From Acinetobacter sp. ANC 7912 (lineage in GTDB: Bacteria; Pseudomonadota; Gammaproteobacteria; Pseudomonadales; Moraxellaceae), in contig NZ_CP156795.1 of the NCBI RefSeq assembly GCF_039862785.1, positions 2,790,001 to 2,854,000 on the forward strand: 64,000 nucleotides of DNA, given 5' to 3'. The notes under the pieces were generated by a model. The model saw nothing but the letters and a program-made list of their open reading frames with translations. It had not been told where the DNA came from and made no database searches. A program made the position numbers and the translations under genes. Within the stretch, counting starts at the first letter, position 1; the number at the start of each line of letters is the position of its first letter. Shown here piece by piece: positions 9,611-18,755 of the stretch.

Positions 9611-9720
9611 TCCCCCTTTATCAAAGGGGGATTTAGGGGGATTAAATTTATAGCTTATTTTTAATCCCTCCTTTACGAAGCATTGCTTCTCACCCTTTTT
9701 AAAAGGGAGGAGCTATAAAA
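9611..9720. repeat. Composite palindromic intergenic repeat
   Basis: Several nested palindromes fill this gap. CCCCCTTTATCAAAGGGGG (9612-9630) is followed by a loose direct echo (ATTTAGGGGGATT). An outer stem TTTATAGCT (9647-9655) pairs with AGCTATAAA (9711-9719). Inside it are partly complementary CCCTCCTTT and AAAGGGAGG arms and a central palindrome GAAGCATTGCTTC (9677-9689). From memory, G/C-run repeats of this look recur between genes in Acinetobacter genomes, but no second copy lies in this window. Confidence 0.7.
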
Positions 9721-9751
9721 AAACCGAGGCGCAATCCTCGGTTTTTTTTTA
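9717..9751. terminator. Bidirectional terminator between lnt and a small membrane gene
   Basis: AAAAAACCGAGG pairs with CCTCGGTTTTTT around a short GCGCAAT loop, with A and T runs on either side, so it can end transcripts from both strands (lnt on plus, the 111-residue gene on minus). Confidence 0.9.
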
Positions 9752-9764
9752 TTGGGAGAGATGA

Positions 9765-10100
9765 TTAAATCTGTGTAGTGAGATAAGACATCATACTCGC
9801 CAAAGACAGCATCGGCAGGTAACGATAGAGTTGAACGATGGTACGCTCAAAAGATGATACATCTTCCTGATGTACATAGCTCACACTAGCTTTTAAGGCA
9901 GACCAGAAACACAAAGCCAACAGGCTACTCATCAGGCTCAAGGCAAAGAAACCTACCATAATCTGGCTGCTACCTTCAGTGCTTTGCCATAGATACAACA
10001 TCCCTTGGCTGACTGGAAGAATACTCAAAACCAAAAGGACAGATTTCAGCATTGACCAATGAAACTGGTTTATTTCATCTCCTAAAATTAATGCTTTCAT
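9765..10100 (-). CDS. Small membrane protein of unknown function
   Basis: A 111-residue product I do not recognise. It contains two clear hydrophobic segments (about residues 16-34 and 47-68) and a weaker third one at the C-terminus, separated by a short polar stretch, so it is probably an inner-membrane protein with two or three helices. AAAGGAG lies six bases before the ATG at 10100, while the ATG two codons further upstream would sit directly on the Shine-Dalgarno sequence; the ribosome site therefore decides the start. It is convergent with lnt and shares its terminator. Upstream DNA (10107-10380) is very AT-rich. Confidence 0.72.
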   Translation of the reverse strand: MKALILGDEINQFHWSMLKSVLLVLSILPVSQGMLYLWQSTEGSSQIMVGFFALSLMSSLLALCFWSALKASVSYVHQEDVSSFERTIVQLYRYLPMLSLASMMSYLTTQI

Positions 10101-10304
10101 ACTCATCTCCTTTGGCTAAATAAGTGCCATTGAGATCATTATGAGCTTTTTTAGAAAAATGAAAAGTCTATATATCTCCATATTTTACGATATTTGTAAT
10201 CAATCAATATGGGAATAATTCTTATTATAACTCTCAAATAAAGCTTATTATAAAATTTATATAAGATTCAAAATTTTAGATTATATTTTATAATTAAGAG
10301 TTAT

Positions 10305-10349
10305 TATCACTTCACTTAAAATAGAGATATCCAATCAAGTGAAGTGATA
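10305..10349. repeat. 13-base perfect inverted repeat
   Basis: TATCACTTCACTT (10305-10317) and AAGTGAAGTGATA (10337-10349) form perfect arms around a 19-base AT-rich loop, 35 bases beyond the gspG stop codon. It could be the gspG transcript end, although no T run follows on the minus strand, or a protein-binding site. The rest of the 10107-10383 gap shows only AT-rich DNA. Confidence 0.75.
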
Positions 10350-10383
10350 TATTCCATTACTGGAAATTTATAATGATTCTCAG

Positions 10384-10854
10384 TTAAGGCTGATAATAAA
10401 TATCAGCATCAGTACCTTCGCCACCAGACTGACCATCGGCACCAAATGAGTACAGATCAAATGGACGACCATTGGTGCCCGGAATCACATATTGCAGGTC
10501 ATTATCCCAGCTGTCTTTCGGATAACCGCCTTTGACATAGCCACCTGGCAGCCAGTTTTTTGCTGAAGCTGGTTTATTCACTAAAGCATCTAGACCACCA
10601 TCCTGCATGCTTGGATATTTGCCATTGTCGAGCTTGTACTGGTCCAGTGAACCAGCCACGCTTTGCAGCTTAATGACAGTTGTATCGACTTTGGCTTTTT
10701 CACCACGGCCCATCACATTTGGTACGATCAGTGCAGCCAGTACGCCAAGAATCACGATCACTACCATCACTTCAATCAGGGTAAAACCTGAAGCATGTTT
10801 GATACGCGTCATACATGCACCTACTTTTGAAGAACCTAGCTGTTGATTCATCAT
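10384..10854 (-). CDS. gspG: Type II secretion major pseudopilin GspG
   Basis: Forms the periplasmic pseudopilus of the type II secretion system. The prepilin signature is unmistakable: a basic leader ending in Gly, then FTLIEVMVVIVILGVLAALIV with the conserved Glu at +5 of the mature protein. The GspG C-terminal domain follows (YPSMQDGGLDALV, KDSWDNDLQYV and an Asp-rich end DADIYYQP typical of the calcium site). The start is uncertain: AAAAGGA favours ATG at 10854 (a 23-residue leader), while ATG at 10812, preceded by AGGTG, would give a more usual 9-residue leader. It lies 88 bases after gspF on the same strand. Confidence 0.93.
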   Translation of the reverse strand: MMNQQLGSSKVGACMTRIKHASGFTLIEVMVVIVILGVLAALIVPNVMGRGEKAKVDTTVIKLQSVAGSLDQYKLDNGKYPSMQDGGLDALVNKPASAKNWLPGGYVKGGYPKDSWDNDLQYVIPGTNGRPFDLYSFGADGQSGGEGTDADIYYQP

Positions 10855-10942
10855 GTCAGTCCTTTTCATTCAATGTCTCTCATTGCTTAATTTCAAAAAT
10901 CTGTTTGGGCTTTCTATAATTGGAATTTTACCCATATCCGGT

Positions 10943-12148
10943 TTAAATCATATTATTCATATTTACAATTGGTAGCATCACTGCAATCACGATCACCAAT
11001 ACAATACTCGCCATCAGCACCAACATCAGTGGTTCCAGCAAAGCCAGTAAAGTCGAAATCAGTGTGGTCACTTCGCGGTCCTGCATAGTCGATGCCCGCT
11101 CCAGCATCCGGTCCAGCTCACCGGAAGATTCACCACTACGAATCATTTGTACCATCATCGGTGGGAAATAACCACTACGCTCCAGCTGAGTCGCCAAATT
11201 GCCACCTTCAGTCACTTTTTCTGCTGCCAGATTCACTGCATCGCGAATCACCCAGTTATTACTTACCGCTGCACCAATCTTTAGTGCATCAACCAGTGGT
11301 ACGCCAGAACGGGTCAGAATCGATAAGGTACTGGCAAAACGTGCGGCATTAATGCCACGCGATAATTTCCCAAACAGCGGTAATTTTAGAGTCAGCCGGT
11401 CAAAGGCATAATGCCCTGCTGTCGTCCGCAGAAAACGGATTAACAGGAAAATACCGACGGCGCTACCCGCTAATAGAAAAGGCCAAGCCATCCGAATAAA
11501 ATCGCTGGCTTTCATTAAAGCCACGGTGATCCACGGCAAGGCATCTTTACTCTGGTCAAAGGTTTTGACAATGTCCGGTACCACATAAGTCATCAGTCCC
11601 ATGACAATGGCAAAGGACATCAGCAGCAAAATGATCGGATAGATCATCGCGCCCTGAATTTTTTTCTGCATGGCAAAGCGGTTTTCGGTATAGTCCGCCA
11701 GCTGATCCATGATCAGATCCAGATGTCCAGAACGCTCACCCGCCGCAATGGTGGCAATATATAGTTCCGGAAACCGTCCAGATTGCTGCAAACCCTGCGC
11801 GAGACTGTGCCCTTCCAGCACCTTGGAACGCACGGACATCAGCAGGTTCTGCACATGCACCTTTTCGCTCTGCTTGCCCACGGCACGAATCGCTTCTTCC
11901 AGCGGAATACCGGCAGCCACCAGCACCGATAATTGTCGGGTCATCAGTGCCAGATCATAAGCCGTGATGCTTTTTTCAAACCAGCGTGGCCGGTAGTGCT
12001 TGTCTTTCTGCTCGACCGGATCGACGGAGACCGGAATCAGATCTTTGTCACGTAATTGCTGACGGATCTGACGTGCAGAGTCTCCTTCAAGCACGCCTTT
12101 TTGCTGCTTGCCCGAGGCATCAAGCGCGATAAATTGATATGCAGGCAT
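10943..12148 (-). CDS. gspF: Type II secretion inner-membrane protein GspF
   Basis: The polytopic platform protein of the type II secretion system, connecting the GspE ATPase with the pseudopilus. The 401-residue protein has the family N-terminus (PAYQFIALDASGKQQKGVLEGDS), two repeated T2SSF domains (about residues 70-190 and 270-395) and three hydrophobic segments near 170-190, 220-240 and 375-397. Each domain carries the conserved GxPLxxAL-type block (AGIPLEEAI, SGVPLVDAL). It is followed by gspG and divergent from priA. No other gsp genes are nearby, so the secretion genes are dispersed. Confidence 0.94.
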   Translation of the reverse strand: MPAYQFIALDASGKQQKGVLEGDSARQIRQQLRDKDLIPVSVDPVEQKDKHYRPRWFEKSITAYDLALMTRQLSVLVAAGIPLEEAIRAVGKQSEKVHVQNLLMSVRSKVLEGHSLAQGLQQSGRFPELYIATIAAGERSGHLDLIMDQLADYTENRFAMQKKIQGAMIYPIILLLMSFAIVMGLMTYVVPDIVKTFDQSKDALPWITVALMKASDFIRMAWPFLLAGSAVGIFLLIRFLRTTAGHYAFDRLTLKLPLFGKLSRGINAARFASTLSILTRSGVPLVDALKIGAAVSNNWVIRDAVNLAAEKVTEGGNLATQLERSGYFPPMMVQMIRSGESSGELDRMLERASTMQDREVTTLISTLLALLEPLMLVLMASIVLVIVIAVMLPIVNMNNMI

Positions 12149-12283
12149 TGTAATGCTCTAATTTTCCCAAAAATTGCGCTAACGCAGTTGCGTCAGACCA
12201 TCAAAATCATTCATATTCTTAGATATAAATTATCTGCTCACTCTAACACAACTGACTTTTCAGCACGACGAAAATTCATCAGG

Positions 12284-14521
12284 ATGCCTCATTTACCCAT
12301 GCCCGATCAGCCTGTTTCCCCTGCTCCGATTTATCGCGTCCGTGTCGCCGTGCCTGTACATCTGTTTGACTGTTTTGATTACAGCCTAAGTGCAGGACAA
12401 TACCAGCAGGCCGAAGTTGGCGCACGCGTGGCAGTATCTTTTGGTCGGCAGCATCTGGTTGGGGTAATTATGGAAAAATTGCCTCCAGATGCTCCATTGG
12501 ATAGCAGTTTCAAGCTCAAAGACATTACCGAGCTGCTGGATGATCGGGCGATTATTGATGCCAAAGTACTCAATCTGCTGAACTGGTCGGCGCAGTATTA
12601 TCAGTTCCCGATTGGTGAAGTGGTGCAAAGTGCCCTACCAACATTACTCCGTCAAGGCAAACCTTATAACCTGCTGGCACGTACCTGGAAACTGCTGGAT
12701 GATCAGGCTGAAGCCAAAGTTCGTCGTTCCGAACGTCAGCAAGAAGCCTATAAGATTTTAAAACTGCATCCTGTCGGTACTACAGAAACCATATTGAATC
12801 TGGCGGGTGTTGATACCGCAACCCTGAAGGCTTTAGAGAAAAAAGGTATTTGTGAATGTGTGCTGGAAGCGCAGGATTTTAGCCCACCACCTGTTCAGCT
12901 GGCACAGATGCCACTGACTGCAAACCCGGAACAGCAGCATGCCATTCAGCAGGTATTAAAATACAAAAATAAATACCAGGCTTTTTTGCTGGATGGCCTG
13001 ACCGGCAGCGGCAAGACCGAAGTCTATTTACAGATCATGGGAAAGGTACTGAAACAGGGCAAACAAGTGCTGGTACTGGTACCGGAAATTGGCCTGACCC
13101 CGCAAACCATCAGTCGTTTCCAATCACGCTTCCATTGCCATATTGCCCTGCTGCATTCTGGCCTGAATGACTCGAAACGTCTGCAAGCCTGGCAGGCCGC
13201 AGAAACCGGTAAAGCCTCGATCGTACTCGGCACCCGTTCTGCAATTTATACCCCAATGCCGAATCTGGGCCTGATTATTCTGGATGAAGAACACGACCTG
13301 TCTTTTAAACAGCAGGAAGGCTTCCGCTATCATGCTCGGGACGTGGCCCTGTATCGTGGACATTTACAGCAATGTCCCGTCGTGCTCGGTTCTGCCACGC
13401 CAAGCATCGACAGTTATGCATTAGTGGAAAATGGCAAGATGCAGGTGCTGGAACTGAACCAGCGTGCCGGTGCGGCATTGATGCCAAAACTGCATATTCT
13501 GGACCTGAAAGTTGCTCAGAAGCAGCATGGCATCAGTCTGCATTTGATTCAGGAAATGCAGAAACGGCTGGATAAAAAGGAACAGGTATTGGTTTTCCTG
13601 AACCGTCGTGGTTATGCACCGGTACTGATCTGTGACAGCTGCGGCTGGCAGGCGCAATGCCCGCATTGTGATGCGAATTTCACGGTGCACCGCCAGCCTT
13701 ATCAGCATCTGCATTGCCACCACTGTGGTACCATTCACCGCATGCCGGATCATTGTCCGAGCTGTAACCATACCGAACTAAAAACCCTAGGCATGGGCAC
13801 CGGCAAGGTTGAAGAACAGCTGAATGAACTCTTCCCGAATCATGAGGTGATCCGGGTCGATCGCGACTCGACCAGCCGGGTCGGCAGCTGGCAGAAAATC
13901 TATGACAAGATTCAGAAAAGCGAACCGGCAATTCTGCTCGGCACCCAAATGTTGGCCAAAGGTCACCATTTCCCTTATGTGACGCTGGTGGCAATCCTGG
14001 ATATTGACTCTGGCCTGCTGAGTGTCGATTTTCGAGCCACGGAACGTACCGCCCAGCTGATTGTACAGGTGGCGGGCCGTGCTGGCCGTGGTGAACGTAA
14101 AGGCGATGTCTATTTACAGACCTTGCGTCCCGATCATGCCTTGCTGAATACTCTGGTCAATGAAAATTACCGTGCTTTCGCCAAACAGACATTGGCACAG
14201 CGGCAAATTGCCCGCATGCCACCCTATCGCTATGCGGTGATGATCCGCTGTGAATCACGTGACCAGAACTTAAATACTGAATTCCTACAGAAACATGCAG
14301 CGCTGTTGAGGCAATATCAGGACCTTGATCTAGAGATCTGGGGACCAATTCCGGCCCCCATGGAACGCAAGGCGGGACGTTACCAGTCGCATATGGTACT
14401 GCTCTCTGCTGAGCGTGCCCGCTTGCACTATTATGTCCGGGCATGGTGGCAGGCCATGCTGCAGGATAAACCCTCTTCCATGAAACTCACGCTAGATGTC
14501 GATCCTCAAGAGCTGAGCTAA
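12284..14521 (+). CDS. priA: Primosomal protein N' (replication restart helicase PriA)
   Basis: A 3'-5' helicase that recognises stalled or repaired forks and loads the primosome. The 745-residue product has an N-terminal DNA-binding domain (YRVRVAVPVHLFDCFDY), Walker A LTGSGKTEVY near residue 245, the DEEH box (ILDEEHDLSFK), and eight zinc-binding cysteines in four CxxC pairs between about residues 448 and 490, then helicase motifs V-VI (QVAGRAGRGER). I take the ATG at 12284 because the conserved domain begins just after it; the frame stays open upstream into the divergent gspF gene. The Shine-Dalgarno is weak. PriA works downstream of RecBCD-dependent repair, also encoded here. Confidence 0.95.
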   Translation: MPHLPMPDQPVSPAPIYRVRVAVPVHLFDCFDYSLSAGQYQQAEVGARVAVSFGRQHLVGVIMEKLPPDAPLDSSFKLKDITELLDDRAIIDAKVLNLLNWSAQYYQFPIGEVVQSALPTLLRQGKPYNLLARTWKLLDDQAEAKVRRSERQQEAYKILKLHPVGTTETILNLAGVDTATLKALEKKGICECVLEAQDFSPPPVQLAQMPLTANPEQQHAIQQVLKYKNKYQAFLLDGLTGSGKTEVYLQIMGKVLKQGKQVLVLVPEIGLTPQTISRFQSRFHCHIALLHSGLNDSKRLQAWQAAETGKASIVLGTRSAIYTPMPNLGLIILDEEHDLSFKQQEGFRYHARDVALYRGHLQQCPVVLGSATPSIDSYALVENGKMQVLELNQRAGAALMPKLHILDLKVAQKQHGISLHLIQEMQKRLDKKEQVLVFLNRRGYAPVLICDSCGWQAQCPHCDANFTVHRQPYQHLHCHHCGTIHRMPDHCPSCNHTELKTLGMGTGKVEEQLNELFPNHEVIRVDRDSTSRVGSWQKIYDKIQKSEPAILLGTQMLAKGHHFPYVTLVAILDIDSGLLSVDFRATERTAQLIVQVAGRAGRGERKGDVYLQTLRPDHALLNTLVNENYRAFAKQTLAQRQIARMPPYRYAVMIRCESRDQNLNTEFLQKHAALLRQYQDLDLEIWGPIPAPMERKAGRYQSHMVLLSAERARLHYYVRAWWQAMLQDKPSSMKLTLDVDPQELS

Positions 14522-14560
14522 GCCTGTCTGTGGTACATGAAATAAAATTTAAGGTTAGAA

Positions 14561-16414
14561 ATGTCGATACTGTTGCAAATGACCCTGATTCTGGCGATGG
14601 CCCTGCTGTTCGTTCCCATAGCCCGATATCTGAAATTGCCTGCGGTACTTAGCTATTTACTGGTTGGACTGTTGCTGGGTTCCGGTGTATTAGGGCTAGA
14701 AATTGATCCTGCCCTGCAATCTAGATTACTCGAAGTCAGCATTTTGACATTATTATTCTGGGTGGGCCTGCAGCTACAGCCACAACGCTTTCTCCAGATC
14801 AAGCAATCGACCTGGATTTCAACGGCAGTCCTAGTCTTTGGTTCCGCGACAGTATTCACCCTATTAGCTGCTCTATTGCTACAGCAAAGTCTGGTCAGTA
14901 GTGTGGTCATTGGGCTAGCAGGCAGCTTGTCTGCCATGAGCCTAAGTATTCAGCAGCTGATACGTCAGGATCAGCTCAATACCAGCCATGGACAGCTCAG
15001 CTATAGCAGCCTGCTGATTCAGGCACTGCTCGTGATTCCTTTAATCGCTGTGATTCCCCTGTTTGCGGGCATGAACTCTACCGAACATGGCGTGGCCTAT
15101 TTTGCTGCGATCATCGCGACCTTTACCGGGTTATTCCTGTGCAATCGTTATTTGATGCAGCCCCTCTATCGCTGGATCGCCCGTAGCCACAGTCATGACC
15201 TACATGCAGTCGTCGCGATTTCTGTAACGCTAGGGCTGCTAGTTCTAATGCAAACTCTGGGACTGAATCTCTATCTGGGTGCTCTATTTGCCGGTATCCT
15301 GTTAGCAGATTCTGAATTTAAATCCCATGTTGATCATGCGGTACAGCCATTTCAAGGCTTACTGATCGGATTATGTTTTATTAGTATCGGTCTAGCGATT
15401 CAGTTACCCGATGTACTGAACATACCGGGACTGATCATTGGCGGTACTTTGCTGCTGGTTCTATGTAAATTTGCACTGAGTCTGGCGATTGCCCGTTATT
15501 ACCAAAACAGCTGGCGCACCAGCAGCTTGATGGCCGCCAGTCTGGCACAGGGTGGTGAATTTGCCTTTGTTGCCTTGATCATTGCCATAAACCATCAAAT
15601 ACTGGATCAACAATTACTGTCCCTATTGCTGGCAATAGTTTCATTGTCCATGCTGTTTACGCCACTCTTATACTGGCTGCTGGATCGTCAAATTTTGCCC
15701 CGACTGAACAAGCCATCTTATCTGGTCACAGACTTTGAACAGCAGAGTGAAAGTCTGCCTACTACGCCGATTCTATTGATCGGCTTTGGCCGTTTTGGGC
15801 AGATCATCGGACGGATTCTGCATCAACAAGGTCTGAGCTTTAGCGTCATGGACAATAGCGTGGAAGCCTCTAATCTACTCAAAGAACAAGGCATTCCCTT
15901 TTATCAGGCTGATGCAACTGAACCCACTTCATTACAGTTAGTTGATATTGATTCTAAACAGCAGATCATCGTTGCGATTGATGATATTGAAGACTCGCTA
16001 CTGGTCGTACGTCATCTACGCTGGAATTATCCCGATCTGAAATTATGGGTACGTGCCCGGGATCGTCATCATGCACATTTGCTGAGTGAACTGGGTGTGG
16101 AACAGATTTTCCGGGAAACCTATCTCTCTGCCTTGGCGCTGACCCAAGCATTTCTGACCGAAACCATTCAGTCTGTCGAGGACGCCAAACAGGCAGTTTT
16201 AAAATTCAAAAAACACGATGAAGCTTTGCTTACAGCTCAGCAGCAAGCTGAACCGGGTTCTGCCCCACTATATGAACAGCACCACAGCAGCATGGCTGAA
16301 CTCAGCCATCTATTTGAACAGGATCAGCATGGCAAAACCATCAACAAGCTAATACAGAAACAACAGAATTCAAACGGCACAGGAATTGATGCTTTAACAG
16401 ATGATCTGTCATAA
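14561..16414 (+). CDS. CPA2-family monovalent cation:proton antiporter (Kef-type)
   Basis: A 617-residue inner-membrane transporter. The first two thirds hold about 12 hydrophobic helices of the Na_H_Exchanger fold, including the SLAQGGEFAFV block typical of Kef proteins. Residues from about 405 form a cytoplasmic RCK/TrkA-N domain with the Rossmann motif LLIGFGRFGQIIGR. The C-terminal about 100 residues are polar. The family exports potassium or sodium in exchange for protons and protects against electrophile or pH stress. KefB, KefC or a YbaL-like role cannot be separated by eye, so I give no symbol. AAGG precedes the ATG. Confidence 0.88.
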   Translation: MSILLQMTLILAMALLFVPIARYLKLPAVLSYLLVGLLLGSGVLGLEIDPALQSRLLEVSILTLLFWVGLQLQPQRFLQIKQSTWISTAVLVFGSATVFTLLAALLLQQSLVSSVVIGLAGSLSAMSLSIQQLIRQDQLNTSHGQLSYSSLLIQALLVIPLIAVIPLFAGMNSTEHGVAYFAAIIATFTGLFLCNRYLMQPLYRWIARSHSHDLHAVVAISVTLGLLVLMQTLGLNLYLGALFAGILLADSEFKSHVDHAVQPFQGLLIGLCFISIGLAIQLPDVLNIPGLIIGGTLLLVLCKFALSLAIARYYQNSWRTSSLMAASLAQGGEFAFVALIIAINHQILDQQLLSLLLAIVSLSMLFTPLLYWLLDRQILPRLNKPSYLVTDFEQQSESLPTTPILLIGFGRFGQIIGRILHQQGLSFSVMDNSVEASNLLKEQGIPFYQADATEPTSLQLVDIDSKQQIIVAIDDIEDSLLVVRHLRWNYPDLKLWVRARDRHHAHLLSELGVEQIFRETYLSALALTQAFLTETIQSVEDAKQAVLKFKKHDEALLTAQQQAEPGSAPLYEQHHSSMAELSHLFEQDQHGKTINKLIQKQQNSNGTGIDALTDDLS

Positions 16415-16464
16415 CTTGTGTTTTACAATAGTGCCACCATTAAAGCAGGGTTATGGAGAATTTT

Positions 16465-17340
16465 ATGTCTGATTTACGCCAACGCTTTTTTATTGAAGAT
16501 AGCCCTGTTCGTGGTGAAGTAGTGCATCTTCAGGAAACTTTACAAACCATTCTGGCACAGCGTAACTACGCCCCTGCGGTACAAATCCTGATTGGTGAAA
16601 TGCTCAGTGCGACGGCGCTACTGGCTAGCACCCTGAAAATCAAGGGCCGTATCAGTCTGCAGATTCAGGCTTCGGGTACCTTTAAATGGGCCATGGCTGA
16701 ATGTAACCATCTGGGTGAAGTCCGTGCGTTGGCAGATTATGAAGAAGACCCACGTTTTCAGGTCGCTGAAGACAGCAGTACCGTTTTAAAATCCCTGACC
16801 AATCCGGTGCTATTTATCAATATCGAACCAGAATTTGGTGAACGTTATCAGGGGATTGTTCCGCTGGATCGTGACACGCTGGCTGGTTGCCTGATGCAAT
16901 ACTATGACCTGTCTGCCCAGATTCCGACCCATATTGTATTGGCGAGTGACCTGAAACGCTCTGGCGGTCTGCTGATCCAGCTGTTGCCACGTAACAGCGA
17001 AGAAGAGCAACGCCGTGTCGATGAAGACCTGTGGCCACGTCTGACCATGCTGACCGAAACATTGAAAGCCGAAGAGCTGATTGGTCTGGATGCCAATGAA
17101 ATCCTGTATCGCCTGTATAACGAAGAACAGGTACGTTTACCGGAAGTCGAACATTTGAAATTCGGCTGTACCTGTTCCAAAGAGCGTTGTGCCCTTGCCC
17201 TACAGCAGATTGGTGCAGAAGCAGTACGTGAGACCCTGGAATTCCAGAATCCGATTGAAATGAACTGCCAGTTCTGTAATAGCCACTACACTTTTACCGC
17301 TGAAGAAGCGCTGGGTTTATTTGGTGAACATCTCAGTTAA
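16465..17340 (+). CDS. hslO: Redox-regulated chaperone Hsp33
   Basis: A holdase activated by oxidative unfolding that protects proteins during hypochlorous acid or peroxide stress. The 291-residue protein ends in the redox switch: Cys235-x-Cys237 (FGCTCSKER) and Cys268-x-x-Cys271 (MNCQFCNSHYTF), which bind zinc when reduced. The N-terminal domain (DLRQRFFIEDSPVRGEVV) is typical. GGAG six bases before the ATG at 16465 favours this start over the ATG at 16453. An IS4 element has inserted 37 bases after the stop, inside what was the terminator hairpin. Confidence 0.96.
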   Translation: MSDLRQRFFIEDSPVRGEVVHLQETLQTILAQRNYAPAVQILIGEMLSATALLASTLKIKGRISLQIQASGTFKWAMAECNHLGEVRALADYEEDPRFQVAEDSSTVLKSLTNPVLFINIEPEFGERYQGIVPLDRDTLAGCLMQYYDLSAQIPTHIVLASDLKRSGGLLIQLLPRNSEEEQRRVDEDLWPRLTMLTETLKAEELIGLDANEILYRLYNEEQVRLPEVEHLKFGCTCSKERCALALQQIGAEAVRETLEFQNPIEMNCQFCNSHYTFTAEEALGLFGEHLS

Positions 17341-17366
17341 TGACTGAAACAGGTCTTTTAAAAGCA

Positions 17367-17377
17367 CTCCATTGGGG
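17367..17377. repeat. Target site duplication of the IS4 element, left copy
   Basis: CTCCATTGGGG here matches 18769-18779 exactly and covers the inner stem and loop of the former hslO terminator. The left copy keeps the A-rich 5' arm and the right copy keeps the T-rich 3' arm. Confidence 0.93.
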
Positions 17378-17415
17378 TAATGCCAGTCAGTTAAGCAAAT
17401 ATTAGAAAAATGTAG

Positions 17416-17450
17416 TAAAAATGAGTGTATGTAAATACGCTCATTTTTTT
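17416..17450 (+). terminator. Terminator-like hairpin at the 5' edge of the IS4 transposase
   Basis: ATGAGTGTAT (17421-17430) pairs with ATACGCTCAT (17435-17444) around GTAA and is followed directly by a T7 run ending at the proposed ATG. Transcripts entering from hslO should end or fold here, limiting transposase expression from outside promoters. Confidence 0.78.
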
Positions 17451-18755
17451 ATGTCTTTATCTGAACATTTAGAATCCACTCTTGAACATGCTCTCCCATC
17501 ACTTAGCCATTTTTGTGAACTTATTGACTTAAATTGGATTGAAACATCTCTGCATCAAACAGGTAAGGCATCGATCAGAAGGAGAAAATTACCTGCTGAG
17601 CACGTGGTTTGGCTTGTTCTTGGGCTTGCCTTGTTTCGCAATCAACCCATCAGCTATGTGGTAGAACAATTAAAACTCGTGTTTGGTACAACAGATTATT
17701 GTGTTCCTAGTGCAGCTGTCCAAGCTCGACAACGTTTAGGTCGAGAACCCTTAGCCGCCTTATTCTCCTTAATCAGCCAAGCATGGTTTGATGAATCACA
17801 ACAACAATATTCAACCTTTCAAGGTCTTAGTGTATGTGCTGTTGACGGGGTGGTTTGGTCTATGCCACTGACCAAGGAGAATTTTAATCATTTTGGCTCA
17901 TCTAAAGGTAAAACTGCTGTAGCACCTTACCCACAAGTTAGAGCCACGTGTCTAGTGAATACCAATACTCATGAAATCATAGATGCCCAAATAGGCAGTA
18001 TGGATCAAGGTGAACTCACATTAGTAAATCAATTATCTCCTCCAGCACAAAGTATTACTTTGTTTGATCGAGCTTATTTCTCTGCTGATTTTTTAATAGG
18101 CTGGCAAACACGTGGAGAATCAAGTCATTGGCTGATGCGAGCAAAAGATAATTTACGTTATGACATAATTAAACGGAATTCCCCACATGATTTTCATATC
18201 AGGATGCCAATATCAGCAAGAGCCAAAAAACTTAATCCAGCATTAGGAGATTACTGGGAAGCACGTTTAATTGAAGTTGAGCAGGCAGGAAAAATCAGAC
18301 GTTACATTACTTCATTATTAGATTCAAAGACATACCCACTTATAGCCTTGGCAAAGTTATATGCTCAGCGTTGGGAAATTGAAATGTGTTACCGAGAAAT
18401 TAAAAGCAATTTACAGGAAGGTAAGCACTTAAGGAGCAAACAGCCAGACTTAATTTATCAAGAATTATGGGGTGTCTTGATTGCTTATAATGTTCTAAGA
18501 AGACAAATGAAATATATGGCTCAACGTGCCAAAGTAAGCCCGTTGAGGATCAGTTTTCATATTGCATCTATTGCCCTTCTTAATTTACTCAGATTCGACT
18601 CTTTGGCTTCTGCAGGTAATCTACCCAAACATCTGGAAAGTTTAATGGAGAAATCTAATCGGTATGTTATACCTGAGAGAAGAGTGAGGAGTTATCCAAG
18701 GGTTGTAAAAGGAAAACCTCAAAAATACCCAAGAAAAAGCCAGTCAATCTCTTAA
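17451..18755 (+). CDS. IS4-family transposase
   Basis: An intact DDE transposase of 434 residues from ATG 17451 (MSLSEHLESTL); an ATG at 17421 would add 10 residues but lies inside a hairpin. Catalytic positions are visible as Asp in CAVDGVVWSMP, Asp in TLFDRAYFSADF, and the IS4 signature Y-(2)-R-(3)-E-(6)-K in YAQRWEIEMCYREIK. There is no frameshift. The element type is assigned from this signature and the 11-base target duplication. It is not ISAba1, whose transposase is split and whose element is shorter. Confidence 0.94.
   Translation: MSLSEHLESTLEHALPSLSHFCELIDLNWIETSLHQTGKASIRRRKLPAEHVVWLVLGLALFRNQPISYVVEQLKLVFGTTDYCVPSAAVQARQRLGREPLAALFSLISQAWFDESQQQYSTFQGLSVCAVDGVVWSMPLTKENFNHFGSSKGKTAVAPYPQVRATCLVNTNTHEIIDAQIGSMDQGELTLVNQLSPPAQSITLFDRAYFSADFLIGWQTRGESSHWLMRAKDNLRYDIIKRNSPHDFHIRMPISARAKKLNPALGDYWEARLIEVEQAGKIRRYITSLLDSKTYPLIALAKLYAQRWEIEMCYREIKSNLQEGKHLRSKQPDLIYQELWGVLIAYNVLRRQMKYMAQRAKVSPLRISFHIASIALLNLLRFDSLASAGNLPKHLESLMEKSNRYVIPERRVRSYPRVVKGKPQKYPRKSQSIS

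Noticed and set aside
12056..12283. Extended N-terminus of PriA
   Set aside because: It would overlap the divergent gspF start and has no resemblance to PriA; the conserved domain begins after 12284.
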